Shown: positions 26,287-34,915, numbered from the stretch's first letter. The stretch is 64,000 nt of DNA from Nocardia ninae NBRC 108245 (GCF_007990755.1 NZ_BJXA01000014.1:92234-156233); one strand, 5' to 3'. Numbers and translations are program-made. Notes: a model not told the origin generated them from the letters alone.

Positions 26287-26661
26287 TCAGCGCGCGTCGA
26301 ACTCGCCATCCGCGACGCCCTTCGTCCACGCTTCCATCTCGTCAACGTCGAACTCGAACTTGACCGGGTGGCCACGGGCGTCGACTCCATGGAAGGTCGC
26401 TGCGCTATCGGCGTGCAGTTCGATGGCGACCGCGTCCTGGACCTCGCCAGAAGCGGCGCTGAGGGCCAGATGCCGGACGGCAGGCCAATGCGAATCCGCG
26501 AAGGAGATGGTGGGCTGCCCCGCTGGGTTATCTGCGTACTCGGCGTCCTGCTTGCTGTCTTGGATGAGCACGAGGTTGCCTTCGCAGGCGATCGCTACAC
26601 AGGTCTGCTCTCCACCGCTGTACGAACTGATCCGCCTCTTGATTGTGCTCACACTATTCAC
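26287..26661 (-). CDS. DUF397 protein paired with the XRE regulator
   Basis: A 124-residue protein from a GTG overlapping the regulator stop (GTGA). The opening KRRISSYSGGEQTCVAIACEGNLVLIQDSK matches DUF397 (typically WRKSSYSGGxxxCVEVA). TISFADSHWPAVRHLAL is the usual end of that domain. About 50 extra C-terminal residues make it longer than most members. In actinobacteria DUF397 genes sit beside XRE/DUF5753 regulators as here. Confidence 0.8.
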   Translation of the reverse strand: MNSVSTIKRRISSYSGGEQTCVAIACEGNLVLIQDSKQDAEYADNPAGQPTISFADSHWPAVRHLALSAASGEVQDAVAIELHADSAATFHGVDARGHPVKFEFDVDEMEAWTKGVADGEFDAR

Positions 26662-27527
26662 CCTATCTGACGTGCTATTTGCCCGATTAGATCCAAGGAT
26701 CCCTCACGGTCGAGAGCAATCGCCTGCACCTGCTTGTACTTGTAAGCCAGCTTGTTCACGTCCTCTGGGTCTTCGACGATCTCACCCCAGATTGCAGACT
26801 CAATCCAGCCGAGGGTCGGCAATCGCCCGGACTCGAAGTCAAGCAGGTGATAGGTCGCCGAGTTGAGGCTCGCTACCGCTCCTCCGGCCTTGAACGGGAC
26901 GATCCGCAGGTCCAGTCGATCAGGATGTTCGTCCACCAAGTCATGCAGATGACGCAGCTGTCCGCGATGAATTTCGGGGCCACCGACTTCTTGCATCAAG
27001 GCTGCCTGACCCATCACTACCAGCAACTTGTCGATCGGGTCTGGGCCGGTGAGTAGGTGTCCCCGTTCAGTACGAACAGCAACGCGCTGATCCACCTCGG
27101 TCGGGAGGCTGATCGTGACGGTCGAGCTGACCAGGTCTCGGGCGTAGTCCTCAGTCTGTAACAGACCAGGCACAACGTTGTTCTCGAATGTGCGGATGCT
27201 CTGTGCTCCAGCCTCCAGGCCGTAGAACCGCATGAGAGTGTCGGGGAACAGCCCCGAGTACTTCGCGTAAGGGCGCGGTCCTTTCGCGATCTCACGCAGC
27301 TCAAGCATCTCTGCCCGCTCGGCCTGGTCGAACTCCAGATACCTGATCGCAGTCTCAAGCTTGTCCTTCGCGAGAACGCCCCTGCCGTTCATGACCAGCG
27401 AGACGTACTGCGGAGTGAAGCCGAGCTCGCCTGCGAGGGATTTCGCGGTGACGCCTCGGAGCGCGGCCTGATCGCGGATGCGCTTCATCAGATCCCAGTT
27501 GGCGACCGTGGGAGATGTCGTTCGCAT
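26658..27527 (-). CDS. XRE-family regulator with DUF5753 domain
   Basis: A 289-residue regulator; the ATG follows GAAGGAG. The N-terminal helix-turn-helix (LMKRIRDQAALRGVTAKSLAGELGFTPQYVSLVMNGRG) is followed by the DUF5753 sensor-like domain (YSGLFPDTLMRFYGLEAGAQSIRTFENNVVPGLLQTEDYA). It is one of the very common actinobacterial XRE-DUF397 pairs. It diverges from the run of small genes starting at 27691 and may regulate them. Confidence 0.85.
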   Translation of the reverse strand: MRTTSPTVANWDLMKRIRDQAALRGVTAKSLAGELGFTPQYVSLVMNGRGVLAKDKLETAIRYLEFDQAERAEMLELREIAKGPRPYAKYSGLFPDTLMRFYGLEAGAQSIRTFENNVVPGLLQTEDYARDLVSSTVTISLPTEVDQRVAVRTERGHLLTGPDPIDKLLVVMGQAALMQEVGGPEIHRGQLRHLHDLVDEHPDRLDLRIVPFKAGGAVASLNSATYHLLDFESGRLPTLGWIESAIWGEIVEDPEDVNKLAYKYKQVQAIALDREGSLDLIGQIARQIG

Positions 27528-27690
27528 CCCGCTCCTTCTCGTCTTGGGCCGACCCCACCGTACAGCAAAAACACTTCCAGTCAGTTCAGCTGTATGTATT
27601 GGATACTTGAATCAAGCGTCGTATTCTCATGGTACGCAATATCACGATTTCGACCTTGCTTCGGCAGTTACTGCAATGGATCGGGGAACG
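27528..27690. promoter_or_regulatory. divergent promoter region of the XRE regulator
   Basis: An AT-rich 160-base region between the XRE gene and the rightward small genes. TACAGC (27561) and GCTGTA (27589) form a 34-base inverted repeat and could be the XRE operator. No other gene is seen. Confidence 0.4.
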
Positions 27691-27990
27691 ATGGCGGTAC
27701 ACGTAATCGGCCATTCGATGAGCAGCGACCAGACCGACCACCAGGCGCGGAGCGTCGGGGACGGGGGATGGGTGGTCAGCTTTCTGCCCGGACGAACGCT
27801 CACCGCAGCTCAGGCGGTAGCCGCATTAAGAGGCGCTGAAGAGCTGGCCGCTCTCCGCGAATACGCCCAGGACCTCAGCCTGACCGCGCTGGAGCTCGCG
27901 GGGATGGCGGAAGCGCCGTGTTCCTGGCCAACTTGCCCGCCTACGCAGGCCAAATCAAACGCTCGCCGTTGGATGCGAGCCAGCCGATGA
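27691..27990 (+). CDS. small actinobacterial hypothetical protein
   Basis: A 99-residue protein; ATG 27691 has GGGGA upstream (ATG 27676 also open). It contains WVVSFLPGRTLTAAQAVAAL, a phrase seen in many small actinobacterial proteins encoded near XRE/DUF397 pairs. No function is known. The next ORF starts in its stop codon. Confidence 0.6.
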   Translation: MAVHVIGHSMSSDQTDHQARSVGDGGWVVSFLPGRTLTAAQAVAALRGAEELAALREYAQDLSLTALELAGMAEAPCSWPTCPPTQAKSNARRWMRASR

Positions 27991-28157
27991 TGCACGGCCG
28001 AGCGTTGCTGCGTGGTAGGCGGATTCAGGGTTTCAGCGCGGGTGCGGCGAAGGGGCGGCAGGACGCTGCTGAGTGTGCGTGGGAACCGATCGAGTTGCGA
28101 CCGCTGCTGACGGTCGTCAGCAATCAGGATGGACGCCACGCGAAGGCGGTGCAGTGA
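27987..28157 (+). CDS. 56-residue hypothetical protein, coupled on both sides
   Basis: The ATG lies in the stop of the previous gene (ATGA) and its own stop overlaps the next ATG (TGATG). The double coupling is the main reason for accepting it. Sequence is basic at the start (HGRALLRGRRIQGF) with no recognised domain. Confidence 0.45.
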   Translation: MMHGRALLRGRRIQGFSAGAAKGRQDAAECAWEPIELRPLLTVVSNQDGRHAKAVQ

Positions 28158-28624
28158 TGTTCGAGAGCTGTCACACGCCCAACGAGGTGGCTGATGTCTA
28201 CCGCCGCAAGTTCGGGCTGCCGGTCGAGCTGTTCGATCGGCGGGCGTTCATCGCAACTGGTGACACGGTTGGCGCGGTCTTGATGCCGCCGCCGTTGGGG
28301 CTGCGGGTGAAGAAGGCTTTCAGTGATGAGGTGTCGGTGCCGATCATCCGGCATTTCCCACGAGGCGGCCACTGGATCTTCCTTGCTAGCCGCCGTGGGC
28401 GTGTGCGCAACCGCGCGATAACTGCGTTGATGCGCCATGACGGAACAGTGCTGTCACCCCGTACACGCGTGTGGTTGCCGATGACCGATGCTGGGATCGA
28501 GTGGACGTGGTTTTCACCGCCGCATCCGGGTGCGGTTCTGCCGACGCTCCCGTTGGTGATGCATACGGCATTGGCCGTGATTGACCAGGACGAAATGTCG
28601 TCTAGTCCAGCGCTGAAGCGGTGA
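28157..28624 (+). CDS. hypothetical protein
   Basis: A 155-residue protein starting in the previous stop. Sequence such as VADVYRRKFGLPVELFDRRAFIATGDTVGAVLMP resembles small proteins common in mobile regions of actinobacteria and may be related to bifunctional primase/polymerase-like proteins, but I see no diagnostic motif. It is part of the 27.7-30.9 kb run of tightly spaced small genes. Confidence 0.55.
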   Translation: MFESCHTPNEVADVYRRKFGLPVELFDRRAFIATGDTVGAVLMPPPLGLRVKKAFSDEVSVPIIRHFPRGGHWIFLASRRGRVRNRAITALMRHDGTVLSPRTRVWLPMTDAGIEWTWFSPPHPGAVLPTLPLVMHTALAVIDQDEMSSSPALKR

Positions 28625-28671
28625 TCCCGCTGCGCGCTTGCGCATCCGCGCGGTCGGACAGGTGGTGACCT

Positions 28672-29106
28672 GTGTTGTCTCTCCCGTCCGATGACGAGTT
28701 GTTCCTGGCGATCCGGGGCCAACTCTCCGATGAGCATCGGCTCTGCCAGCTCGCCAATGAACTGGGCCAGCTGCACTGGCAACAGTTGGTCGGCGAGCCT
28801 ACAGCTTCCGAAATCCACTGCAAGAGAGCGGAACTCATCCATGACGTTGACTCGTGGGTGTCGGCTCGGCTGCCGATCCCGCACCGGTCCGCAACTCTGC
28901 ACACCGAGACTCTCGGCCAGGTGGTCGACAGATTCGCGGGCGCTGTCGTGCATGCCTATCACCTGTTGATGACGCTCGAACCCGACGACGTGAAAGTCCA
29001 CGCCGCTTGGTATCGGCTGGCCGAGCTCGCAGACGGCTACACCGACCTGTGCACCGAAGTCAGCAACCGGGCGCGGCGGCTTCCTGCTCTCGGGGACCGC
29101 CATTGA
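28672..29106 (+). CDS. DUF4254-like protein
   Basis: A 144-residue helical protein from a GTG. The segments AELIHDVDSWVSARLPIP and ATLHTETLGQVVDRFAGAVVHAYHLL fit the DUF4254 family found in actinobacteria. Its function is unknown. It lies in the same direction as its neighbours and is followed by a 131-base gap with only a weak coupled 38-codon frame (TTG at 29103). Confidence 0.55.
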   Translation: MLSLPSDDELFLAIRGQLSDEHRLCQLANELGQLHWQQLVGEPTASEIHCKRAELIHDVDSWVSARLPIPHRSATLHTETLGQVVDRFAGAVVHAYHLLMTLEPDDVKVHAAWYRLAELADGYTDLCTEVSNRARRLPALGDRH

Positions 29107-29237
29107 CCACGAGCAGACCGGGCGAACCTTCCTCGAAGCGCTCAGGGGGCGTCGGTCACCGACCCGCTGTGTCCGCTCGGCACCGAACTTTCCTTCCGAA
29201 ATCCGCAACATCACAGTGAAAAGGAGTGCGATAGAAC

Positions 29238-30167
29238 ATGTTCGATGACCCACCACCGATGACCGGCCATCCGATGGCGGCAGCGTATACCCGTGCGATG
29301 ACAGGCTGGTTGGACAAGGTGATGATCCTGGATACAGACGTGTTTTACGATCCGGATGACCTTGCGGCGTTGGTCCTTGCCGCCGGGACTGTGCCGAATC
29401 TCGTGGTGATCACCGCTGATGAGACTGGCGGTCGGCGGGCTCGGCTTGCCCGCCACGCGCTGGATCTGCTGGATCGTGCCGACGTGCCGGTGATCGCCGG
29501 CCTCGAACTCCCGGGCGGCGAGCGGCGGTTCCTGATGGACGATTACCTCGATGGCCTGAAGCCGCAGCCCGATGATCTGGTCGACTCGGTGGCCCGGATC
29601 TGCGCCACCACGACCGGCCTGATCGACTGGGTCGGCATGGGGCCGATGACCAACTACGCCGCTGTCGTGACCGCTGCCCCGGAGCTGGCCGAGCGGTTCG
29701 TCTTGACCCAAATGGGCGGTTGGATCGACAAATATCGAGACAAGAGCCGTGCCAGCCACAACCTACGCACGGACACCGTCTCTGCGGGATTGGGTTTGCG
29801 GGTCGCGCACAAGCCGAGGTTGATGCTGTCCGATTTCACCAACGCGCCAGCGATTCACATCACCCCTGAATGGGCGTTGATGGGAAGCCTGCGGTCATCG
29901 GTTCATCCGGCGGCGAAGCTCCTGGTGGCGAACTTCGACGTCTGGTTCGAAAGGCGGGGCGGTAGTTGGATGCATGACCCGCTGGCACTCAGCCTCGGCC
30001 TCAACTTGCCGTTCGTGAGGTTGCGCAGCGAGTGGCTTCGGATTGCACCTGATGCCCGGCTCTACCGCGATCTGGATGGTCGCGTGATGGAGGTATCGAG
30101 TGCGGTTGACTACTCGGGCTTCCTCGATTGGTTCCATGAGGGGCTGCTAGCCGGGGTATGCCGATGA
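29238..30167 (+). CDS. inosine/uridine-preferring nucleoside hydrolase-like protein
   Basis: A 309-residue protein. The N-terminal ILDTDVFYDPDDLAALVLA corresponds to the calcium-binding aspartate motif of nucleoside hydrolases. A GMGPMTNYA segment and MHDPLALSLGL near the C-terminus match the other conserved blocks. Such enzymes split N-glycosidic bonds of nucleosides. The spacing in the first motif (DTDxxxDPDD) is close to the classical pattern. Substrate and biological role in the element are unknown; it could process modified nucleosides. Shine-Dalgarno AAAAGGAG lies 12 bases before the ATG. Confidence 0.75.
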   Translation: MFDDPPPMTGHPMAAAYTRAMTGWLDKVMILDTDVFYDPDDLAALVLAAGTVPNLVVITADETGGRRARLARHALDLLDRADVPVIAGLELPGGERRFLMDDYLDGLKPQPDDLVDSVARICATTTGLIDWVGMGPMTNYAAVVTAAPELAERFVLTQMGGWIDKYRDKSRASHNLRTDTVSAGLGLRVAHKPRLMLSDFTNAPAIHITPEWALMGSLRSSVHPAAKLLVANFDVWFERRGGSWMHDPLALSLGLNLPFVRLRSEWLRIAPDARLYRDLDGRVMEVSSAVDYSGFLDWFHEGLLAGVCR

Positions 30168-30490
30168 GGTGGGGACGTTGGCTGCATGCCCATCCGCAGA
30201 ACACCTCTTACCCGAATCCGGCGGTCGAGGACTCTGACTGCTCCTCGATCCCGCCTGGCGTCGCGGCGGGTGGGGCTGGCTACGTTCGGCTCCACGCTGA
30301 TTGCGGCAGAGCCGAATTCGACGCGAACCACGACCTGGCCCGGGTCGCCTGCCCGGCGGTGTGGTGCGGGTCGGTGTCGGTGGACGACAACACGATCCGG
30401 CCACATCAGACGTGGGACAAACTCCCGTGCTGGTGGAGCGGATGGCGCATCGTCGATGACGGCGTCGCGGTCGAGCGGGCGGTGTCGTGA
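30164..30490 (+). CDS. hypothetical protein with four cysteines
   Basis: A 108-residue protein whose ATG overlaps the nucleoside-hydrolase stop; an ATG at 30158 is also in frame. Cysteines fall at DCSS, DCGR, ACPAVWC and PCWW, so a small metal-binding fold is possible. Trp-rich end (DKLPCWWSGWRIV). No family recognised. Confidence 0.5.
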   Translation: MRWGRWLHAHPQNTSYPNPAVEDSDCSSIPPGVAAGGAGYVRLHADCGRAEFDANHDLARVACPAVWCGSVSVDDNTIRPHQTWDKLPCWWSGWRIVDDGVAVERAVS

Positions 30491-30852
30491 ACGCAGCAAA
30501 CCCCGATAACGGCAGCGCCATCACACGTTTCGGCGATTGCCTCGTCGATCCGGGGAAACTCACCAGCACTAAGGCGATTGCTGTGATGAGCGAGCATTAC
30601 GCCTGCCCGCCCGAGTGCTTGCCGCTCAGACGGGCCGACACGGCTCTGAACACCGAAGATGGCGCGGTGCCGGTCCTCGCCGAGCAGGACGCAGAGCGGA
30701 AGTGGGATACCGAAATGGCGGGGTTGTGCCGGGAGGCGATACGACTGGTCACCCGAGCCCAACAACGCGAGGAGCCCGACCCGCCACCCTCGGCCGATGG
30801 CGATTCGGGAGCTTCAGAGGTCGATGAGTGTCCCGCACGTACCGCTGGCTAG
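30487..30852 (+). CDS. hypothetical protein
   Basis: A 121-residue protein from a GTG in the previous stop (GTGA). It has a central EHYACPPECLPLRR segment, then a charged helical part (EQDAERKWDTEMAGLCREAIRL) and a disordered acidic tail. No family recognised. Confidence 0.45.
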   Translation: MNAANPDNGSAITRFGDCLVDPGKLTSTKAIAVMSEHYACPPECLPLRRADTALNTEDGAVPVLAEQDAERKWDTEMAGLCREAIRLVTRAQQREEPDPPPSADGDSGASEVDECPARTAG

Positions 30853-30936
30853 CCCGCATGAGACTCCCGCCTTGATTGCCAGGGCTGAACATTTCTGCCC
30901 GACAACATTTTCCGTCCACACTGCTAGGAGAACACC

Positions 30937-31071
30937 ATGGGTCGCTTGTACACCGCCGTCGCGACGCTGACCTACGCGATCACGGCGATAGTCATCTACG
31001 ACACGATCGTCACCTACGCGCGCCATCAAGTATTCGCAGAACTTCGTGGCAGCAGCTTCGGCAGAGACTAA
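30937..31071 (+). CDS. 44-residue single-pass membrane peptide
   Basis: A small ORF from ATG 30937 with CTAGGAG six bases upstream. The core AVATLTYAITAIVIYDTIV is a single membrane helix; the C-terminus is basic-polar and ends SSFGRD. It is the last gene before a 17-bp-stem terminator. Toxin-like or regulatory membrane peptide are both possible. Confidence 0.5.
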   Translation: MGRLYTAVATLTYAITAIVIYDTIVTYARHQVFAELRGSSFGRD

Positions 31072-31102
31072 TCCGCAGGTTAACGGTGAGCCGTTGAACC
31101 GT

Positions 31103-31140
31103 CACGGCCCGGTCGCCCCGCGCGGGGCGACCGGGCCGTG
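31103..31140. terminator. strong bidirectional hairpin terminator
   Basis: A perfect 17-bp stem (starting CACGGCCCGGTCGCCCC) with loop GCGC, between convergent genes ending at 31071 and 31145. Confidence 0.85.
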
Positions 31141-31144
31141 CCCG

Positions 31145-32146
31145 TCAGGTCGGCAACCAGTAGTGGCAGATTCCGTCGTCGGTGATGGTGTCGAGGTCGC
31201 CGCCGCAGGCGGTGATCACTCGCCGGGAGGCGGTGTTGTCGCTGCGGCAGGTCAGCAGGGCGCGCGCAATACCGAGATCCTTTGCCAGTGGCAGGGTTTG
31301 GCGCAGGATCTGGGTGCCGTATCCGCGCCCGCGATGCTCCGGCATGACGACGTAGCCGATGTGGCCGCCCCAATGGCTGAGCCGTCTGGTGAGGCGGTGC
31401 CGAATATCGCTGCTGCCGATGATCTGCCCGGCGGCGTCCTCGGCCATGAGGAAGGTACTCGGCACTGTCTCCGGAGCCAGATCGATGCCTTGCCGCGCCC
31501 TGTCGAGCTGGTCGAGATAGGCCGCCCAGGGGCCTCGGTAGTCCTTGGCGAAGTCGAACCCGTCGGCGTGTAACCGGGCACGGACGGCGAGGAATTGGGC
31601 CTCGTCGTGTGGACCGAGCAGCCGCAGCCCTAGGCCAAGGTGCGAACGTGACGGTGACGCGGTGCGCGAGCCCGACGTCAGCGGCAGTGCCATCTCGATC
31701 TCGGCGACGGCCGGAGCGTCGAGAGCGTGCCGATTCCGGCCGGTGGCGGTGAAGCCGAGGCGGGTATACAGCGTTCGCGCGTGGGCGTTGGAGTCGGTGA
31801 ACCACAGCCGCAGCCGGTCGTGTCCGTCGGCGCGTGCCCAGTCGGCCACCGCGCCGACGAGCAGGTCGGAGATTCCGGTGCCGCGGGCTGGTGGACTCAC
31901 CCATACCGACTCCACCGAGGGACCTTCGGCGCCGGGGACGCCCCCGGCCGAGCCGAGGAGCTCGCCGTCGCCCGCGGCGACGAACAGTGCCTGGCCATCC
32001 ATCCAGCGTCTCCACTGCCCCTCGTCCCACGCCGAGGCGACTTCGAATGCCGAGCCGAACACGCCATCGCGCGCTTCGGTCAATGCCGCGAGGCGCACCG
32101 TTCGTACGAGCTGCCAGGCGTCGCTATCCACTCGGCGTATGGTCAT
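31145..32146 (-). CDS. tandem GNAT-domain N-acetyltransferase
   Basis: A 333-residue protein with two GNAT domains. The first (about 1-155) has VSPPARGTGISDLLVGAV. The second (about 175-333) has VMPEHRGRGYGTQILR, the acetyl-CoA-binding R/QxxGxG/A motif, and CRSDNTASRRVITACGG. The second motif is the better conserved, so it is probably the active site. Possible drug- or peptide-modifying enzyme; the substrate is unknown. It is convergent with the small-gene run and divergent from the gene at 32302. Confidence 0.82.
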   Translation of the reverse strand: MTIRRVDSDAWQLVRTVRLAALTEARDGVFGSAFEVASAWDEGQWRRWMDGQALFVAAGDGELLGSAGGVPGAEGPSVESVWVSPPARGTGISDLLVGAVADWARADGHDRLRLWFTDSNAHARTLYTRLGFTATGRNRHALDAPAVAEIEMALPLTSGSRTASPSRSHLGLGLRLLGPHDEAQFLAVRARLHADGFDFAKDYRGPWAAYLDQLDRARQGIDLAPETVPSTFLMAEDAAGQIIGSSDIRHRLTRRLSHWGGHIGYVVMPEHRGRGYGTQILRQTLPLAKDLGIARALLTCRSDNTASRRVITACGGDLDTITDDGICHYWLPT

Positions 32147-32301
32147 CGCTCGATCGTGCGCAGGTCAGATGATCACCGCAACGCAATATCGCGGCCAGTC
32201 TCTCGGAGTTGTCGGCCTTGCCGCCGCCGGGCCGTTGGGCTTCGTCGATGGCCGCGATGTGGTAGGCAGACCAGAACAAGGTCGTCGGGTGGGAGGCAGG
32301 C

Positions 32302-33543
32302 ATGGATCACGCAGCGGCGGAGGCGTCACTGGCCTCGGTCAAGCTCGATATCCTCAGCAACGACCGCGAGTGTGATCGCGTTGCCCGGCTCTACCTTGCC
32401 GCGGGCGAGGTCCCGCGCTTCGATGTCAGTACAGGCAATTTCACCAGAGATCCGTTTCTCCTGTGCGCGAGTCAGTACTGGGGCCAGCGGCTACTCGACG
32501 AGCCGACCGTCACCGTGGCCGCCGAGTGTGCCAGCTGGCTGGCCGACCGCGTCGCCCTCGAGCTTCGCGAGGCCGTGGCCGAGCGGTGGAGTGTCGAATT
32601 CGCGGTCAGAACAAGGCATCTGGTCCAACCTGCCGATGAAGTCCTCACGACTCTGTCCGAATTCGCCGACGATGTCCTCGACCGATCTGGCCTGCGGATG
32701 ATCTGTCTCTACCAGGCGAGCAAACTGCGCTCGAACTATCACTTCGAGGAGCTGGTGAGCTTCCTCGATGCCGTGGAGACCGCAGGCATCCTCGACTCCG
32801 AAGACAGCCCGGTGTTCACAGCCCTGCGGGCAGCAGGGCTATTGGGCGGCAGGGCGCGCCGCACCGAGGTCGCACTGGGACTGGCGGAGCAGGCTTGGGC
32901 CTGCCCGGCCCGGACCCACGTATCGATCGACATCATCACCGCCGCACTCGATGACGCGCCACCGTTCGACGGGCAGGGCGAGCTGCTCCGCCGCTATGCC
33001 TGCGACGCCGTCGCCGCTCACTCCGAGGACCATGCGTTTCACTACCGTCTGGCCCGGGGGCTGCATCTCTGCGGAGACGACGATGCCGCCCTCGGTGCCG
33101 TCGATGAAGCCGTGCAACGGATTCCGTCGCCGATCGACGCCTCGGACTATCTCGTGCTGATGGCCCGCTACCGCGATCTGCGCCACGCGATCTCGGTAAG
33201 CCGCGACGCGGCAGCGGCGGCCACGGCCGCCGAGGAAAACACCGACCAACTGCTCAGCGTGGCCCGTAGCCGGATAGAGGAGGCGGACCAACTCACCGAA
33301 TCGGTCCGCCGCCACGGCACACTATCGGACTCGACGCGGCGATTGGTGGGTTTCCTGGCGCTATTCGGCTGCGCCGTAGCGTTCTTCGCAAGCTCTTCTG
33401 CTGTCCAGGCAGATCAGCAACTCGGGCTCGCCGATCGCCAAGCACAGGTCATCCTGCTCGGCAGCAGCCTCGCGTTGTTCATCGTGATCCTCTTCGGCGC
33501 CACAAGCCTTATCCACAGGCTCGGTCGGAATCGACGCCGATAG
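32302..33543 (+). CDS. hypothetical membrane-anchored protein with C-terminal helices
   Basis: A 413-residue protein; the ATG follows GGGAGGCAGG. The first about 300 residues are soluble and helical, with TPR-like character (FHYRLARGLHLCGDDDAALGAVDEAVQRIP). A coiled-coil-like region precedes two membrane segments (VGFLALFGCAVAFFASSS and VILLGSSLALFIVILFGA) near the C-terminus. No enzyme motif. Tail-anchored topology suggests a membrane sensor or defence component, without direct evidence. Confidence 0.6.
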   Translation: MDHAAAEASLASVKLDILSNDRECDRVARLYLAAGEVPRFDVSTGNFTRDPFLLCASQYWGQRLLDEPTVTVAAECASWLADRVALELREAVAERWSVEFAVRTRHLVQPADEVLTTLSEFADDVLDRSGLRMICLYQASKLRSNYHFEELVSFLDAVETAGILDSEDSPVFTALRAAGLLGGRARRTEVALGLAEQAWACPARTHVSIDIITAALDDAPPFDGQGELLRRYACDAVAAHSEDHAFHYRLARGLHLCGDDDAALGAVDEAVQRIPSPIDASDYLVLMARYRDLRHAISVSRDAAAAATAAEENTDQLLSVARSRIEEADQLTESVRRHGTLSDSTRRLVGFLALFGCAVAFFASSSAVQADQQLGLADRQAQVILLGSSLALFIVILFGATSLIHRLGRNRRR

Positions 33544-33723
33544 AGGTCTCGCCCACGTCCGGGAACGGCTCGCAACTCCGTAGGGGCGGGGGTTCCTCCA
33601 GCCGAGGCCGGCGAGCGCTGTGGGCCTCGATAATCGGCGGGTGGCAACCCTCTGCGCCTGATTCGCGGTCGCGACCAGGCTCGGACTCCGGATACCGGTG
33701 GTGTGGTGCGCGGATCCGCCAGC

Positions 33724-33897
33724 TCAGCGGCGATGCACGCGCAGGGCGTCGTGCACGGCGCGACGTGCGCGGCGATGGGCTTTCGCCGTCAGCCGTGCGT
33801 GGCGGCGACGCGAAGCACGCGAGCTGTAGCCCGCCGGGTATCGGCTGTGGCCCCAGCAACATTGTTGATCGGCTCGGGCAACCCCGTAGGCGCGCAT
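33724..33897 (-). CDS. 57-residue very basic protein
   Basis: Start at ATG 33897 with AGGACAGG upstream. The peptide is rich in Arg, Ala and His (RASRRRHARLTAKAHRRARRAVHDALRVHRR is split as the C-terminal 31 residues, positions 27-57). Low conservation of content makes it weak alone, but promoter copy A (33950-33982) points exactly at it, 53 bases before the ATG. Nucleic-acid binding is possible. Confidence 0.4.
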   Translation of the reverse strand: MRAYGVARADQQCCWGHSRYPAGYSSRASRRRHARLTAKAHRRARRAVHDALRVHRR

Positions 33898-33949
33898 GAA
33901 CCTGTCCTGTCTGTCGGTGGCTTGTGATAAGGGCCAGTGGATCGGCCTG

Positions 33950-33982
33950 TCCATGAACGCTCTGAACCCGGCGAGAAGTCAA
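33950..33982 (-). promoter_or_regulatory. repeated promoter, copy A
   Basis: Reverse strand reads TTGACT (-35), an 18-base spacer ending CAGAGC, then GTTCAT (-10-like) and GG. It is one of four near-identical elements. A possible upstream inverted repeat (ATTG-N7-CAAT) lies at 34013-34027. It directs transcription toward the gene at 33724-33897. Confidence 0.6.
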
Positions 33983-34163
33983 CCCCATGTCCGTCCGACC
34001 ACATCCAAAGCGATTGTCGTAGGCAATGTTTCGCGTACCCAGGGCAGCCGGATCGCTCCCCGGTCGCTACTGGAATTGCACCGGCAGCGCGCCGGAGCCG
34101 ATCGGCCCTCACCGAGGCGCGGCCGTCGGCTGTCGCCGAAGACGGGACGCGGGTGACGGGATG
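33983..34163. other. non-coding stretch upstream of promoter A
   Basis: About 180 bases with only short frames lacking start signals. It holds the ATTG-N7-CAAT repeat noted with copy A and nothing else that I can support. Confidence 0.4.
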
Positions 34164-34195
34164 GGCGGGTAGAGCGTGATGTCGCTCTACCCGCC
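34164..34195 (-). terminator. hairpin terminator after the 34210 gene
   Basis: Stem GGCGGGTAGAGCG / CGCTCTACCCGCC, loop TGATGT, just downstream of the leftward gene 34210-34677. Confidence 0.75.
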
Positions 34196-34209
34196 GTGTC
34201 GGTACTCGC

Positions 34210-34677
34210 TCAGCGGACGCGGGTTCCGTAGCGGGGACTGGGGAAGGTCTCGGGGTCGGTACCGGGCCAGCGCTCCTCGGCGCGCAGGCGGTCGCGCAGT
34301 TCGCGCAGGTACTTGTGGTGGGCCAGATAGCCGTTCTCGCCTTCGAAGAACTCGGCCCGCACCTTCGCGGCGATCTTGTCGATGGACCGCTTGGTGCTCA
34401 CCTTGATCCGTTCGGCCCATTTCTCGGCGTTCTTGTCGTAGTAGAGGTCGGGCAGGTCGTAGGTGAGCCCGACCACCTCCACCCGATGCTTGCCGACCGG
34501 GGAGACCCGCACCTTCTGGCGCTGCGGTCCGTTGAGGTACGCCTCGTGCGTGCCGTTCATGTACGGGTACAGCGTCCAGCCCGGCCCCCAATGTTCGGCC
34601 AGGCGCTCGGCGAAGTCGGCCAGGTCCATACCGGTCAAGACCTCGGGCAGTGCGGTGGGGTTGGTGTCGCTGGTCAT
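34210..34677 (-). CDS. hypothetical element protein
   Basis: A 155-residue protein starting MTSDTNPTALPEV, with GAGAGG before the ATG at 34677. It contains WTLYPYMNGTHEAYLNGPQ and a basic helical half (KWAERIKVSTKRSIDKIAAKVRAEFF). No family recognised. Promoter copy B lies 38 bases upstream and a terminator follows, so it is a single-gene unit. Confidence 0.6.
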   Translation of the reverse strand: MTSDTNPTALPEVLTGMDLADFAERLAEHWGPGWTLYPYMNGTHEAYLNGPQRQKVRVSPVGKHRVEVVGLTYDLPDLYYDKNAEKWAERIKVSTKRSIDKIAAKVRAEFFEGENGYLAHHKYLRELRDRLRAEERWPGTDPETFPSPRYGTRVR

Positions 34678-34714
34678 CGCGAATCCTCTCGTGCTGGTTG
34701 ATTGCTGCGACACC

Positions 34715-34744
34715 ATGAACGCTCTGCACCCCGCCACGAGTCAA
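34715..34744 (-). promoter_or_regulatory. repeated promoter, copy B
   Basis: Reverse strand: TTGACT, 18-base spacer ending CAGAGC, GTTCAT. It is back-to-back with copy D. A shared palindrome GTTGCTAGACAAC (34766-34778) lies about 20 bases upstream of each -35. Confidence 0.65.
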
Positions 34745-34765
34745 GTCCGTCGTGCATCGAAAACT

Positions 34766-34778
34766 GTTGCTAGACAAC
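34766..34778. promoter_or_regulatory. palindrome between divergent promoters B and D
   Basis: GTTGCTAGACAAC, inverted repeat of GTTG and CAAC, centred 21-27 bases from both -35 boxes. Similar ATTG/CAAT-type repeats stand upstream of promoters A and C. Candidate activator or repressor site. Confidence 0.45.
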
Positions 34779-34798
34779 TGATTTCATCCACACCCGGC

Positions 34799-34827
34799 TT
34801 GACTTCGGTAGCGACGAGAGCGTTCAT
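34799..34827 (+). promoter_or_regulatory. repeated promoter, copy D
   Basis: TTGACT, 17-base spacer ending GAGAGC, GTTCAT, followed by GGTGTC. Directed at the gene at 34916, 88 bases downstream. Near-identical to copies A, B and C on the other strand. Confidence 0.65.
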
Positions 34828-34915
34828 GGTGTCGTAGCCCGAACACACCGGCAGCACACCGGGGGCTACCGCCCCGACCGGGGCACGACCAACCGATCAA
34901 CACCGAGGAGCTGTC

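Noticed and set aside
29103-29219. 38-codon ORF starting TTG inside the DUF4254 stop
   Set aside because: Only coupling supports it; no Shine-Dalgarno and low-complexity basic content.
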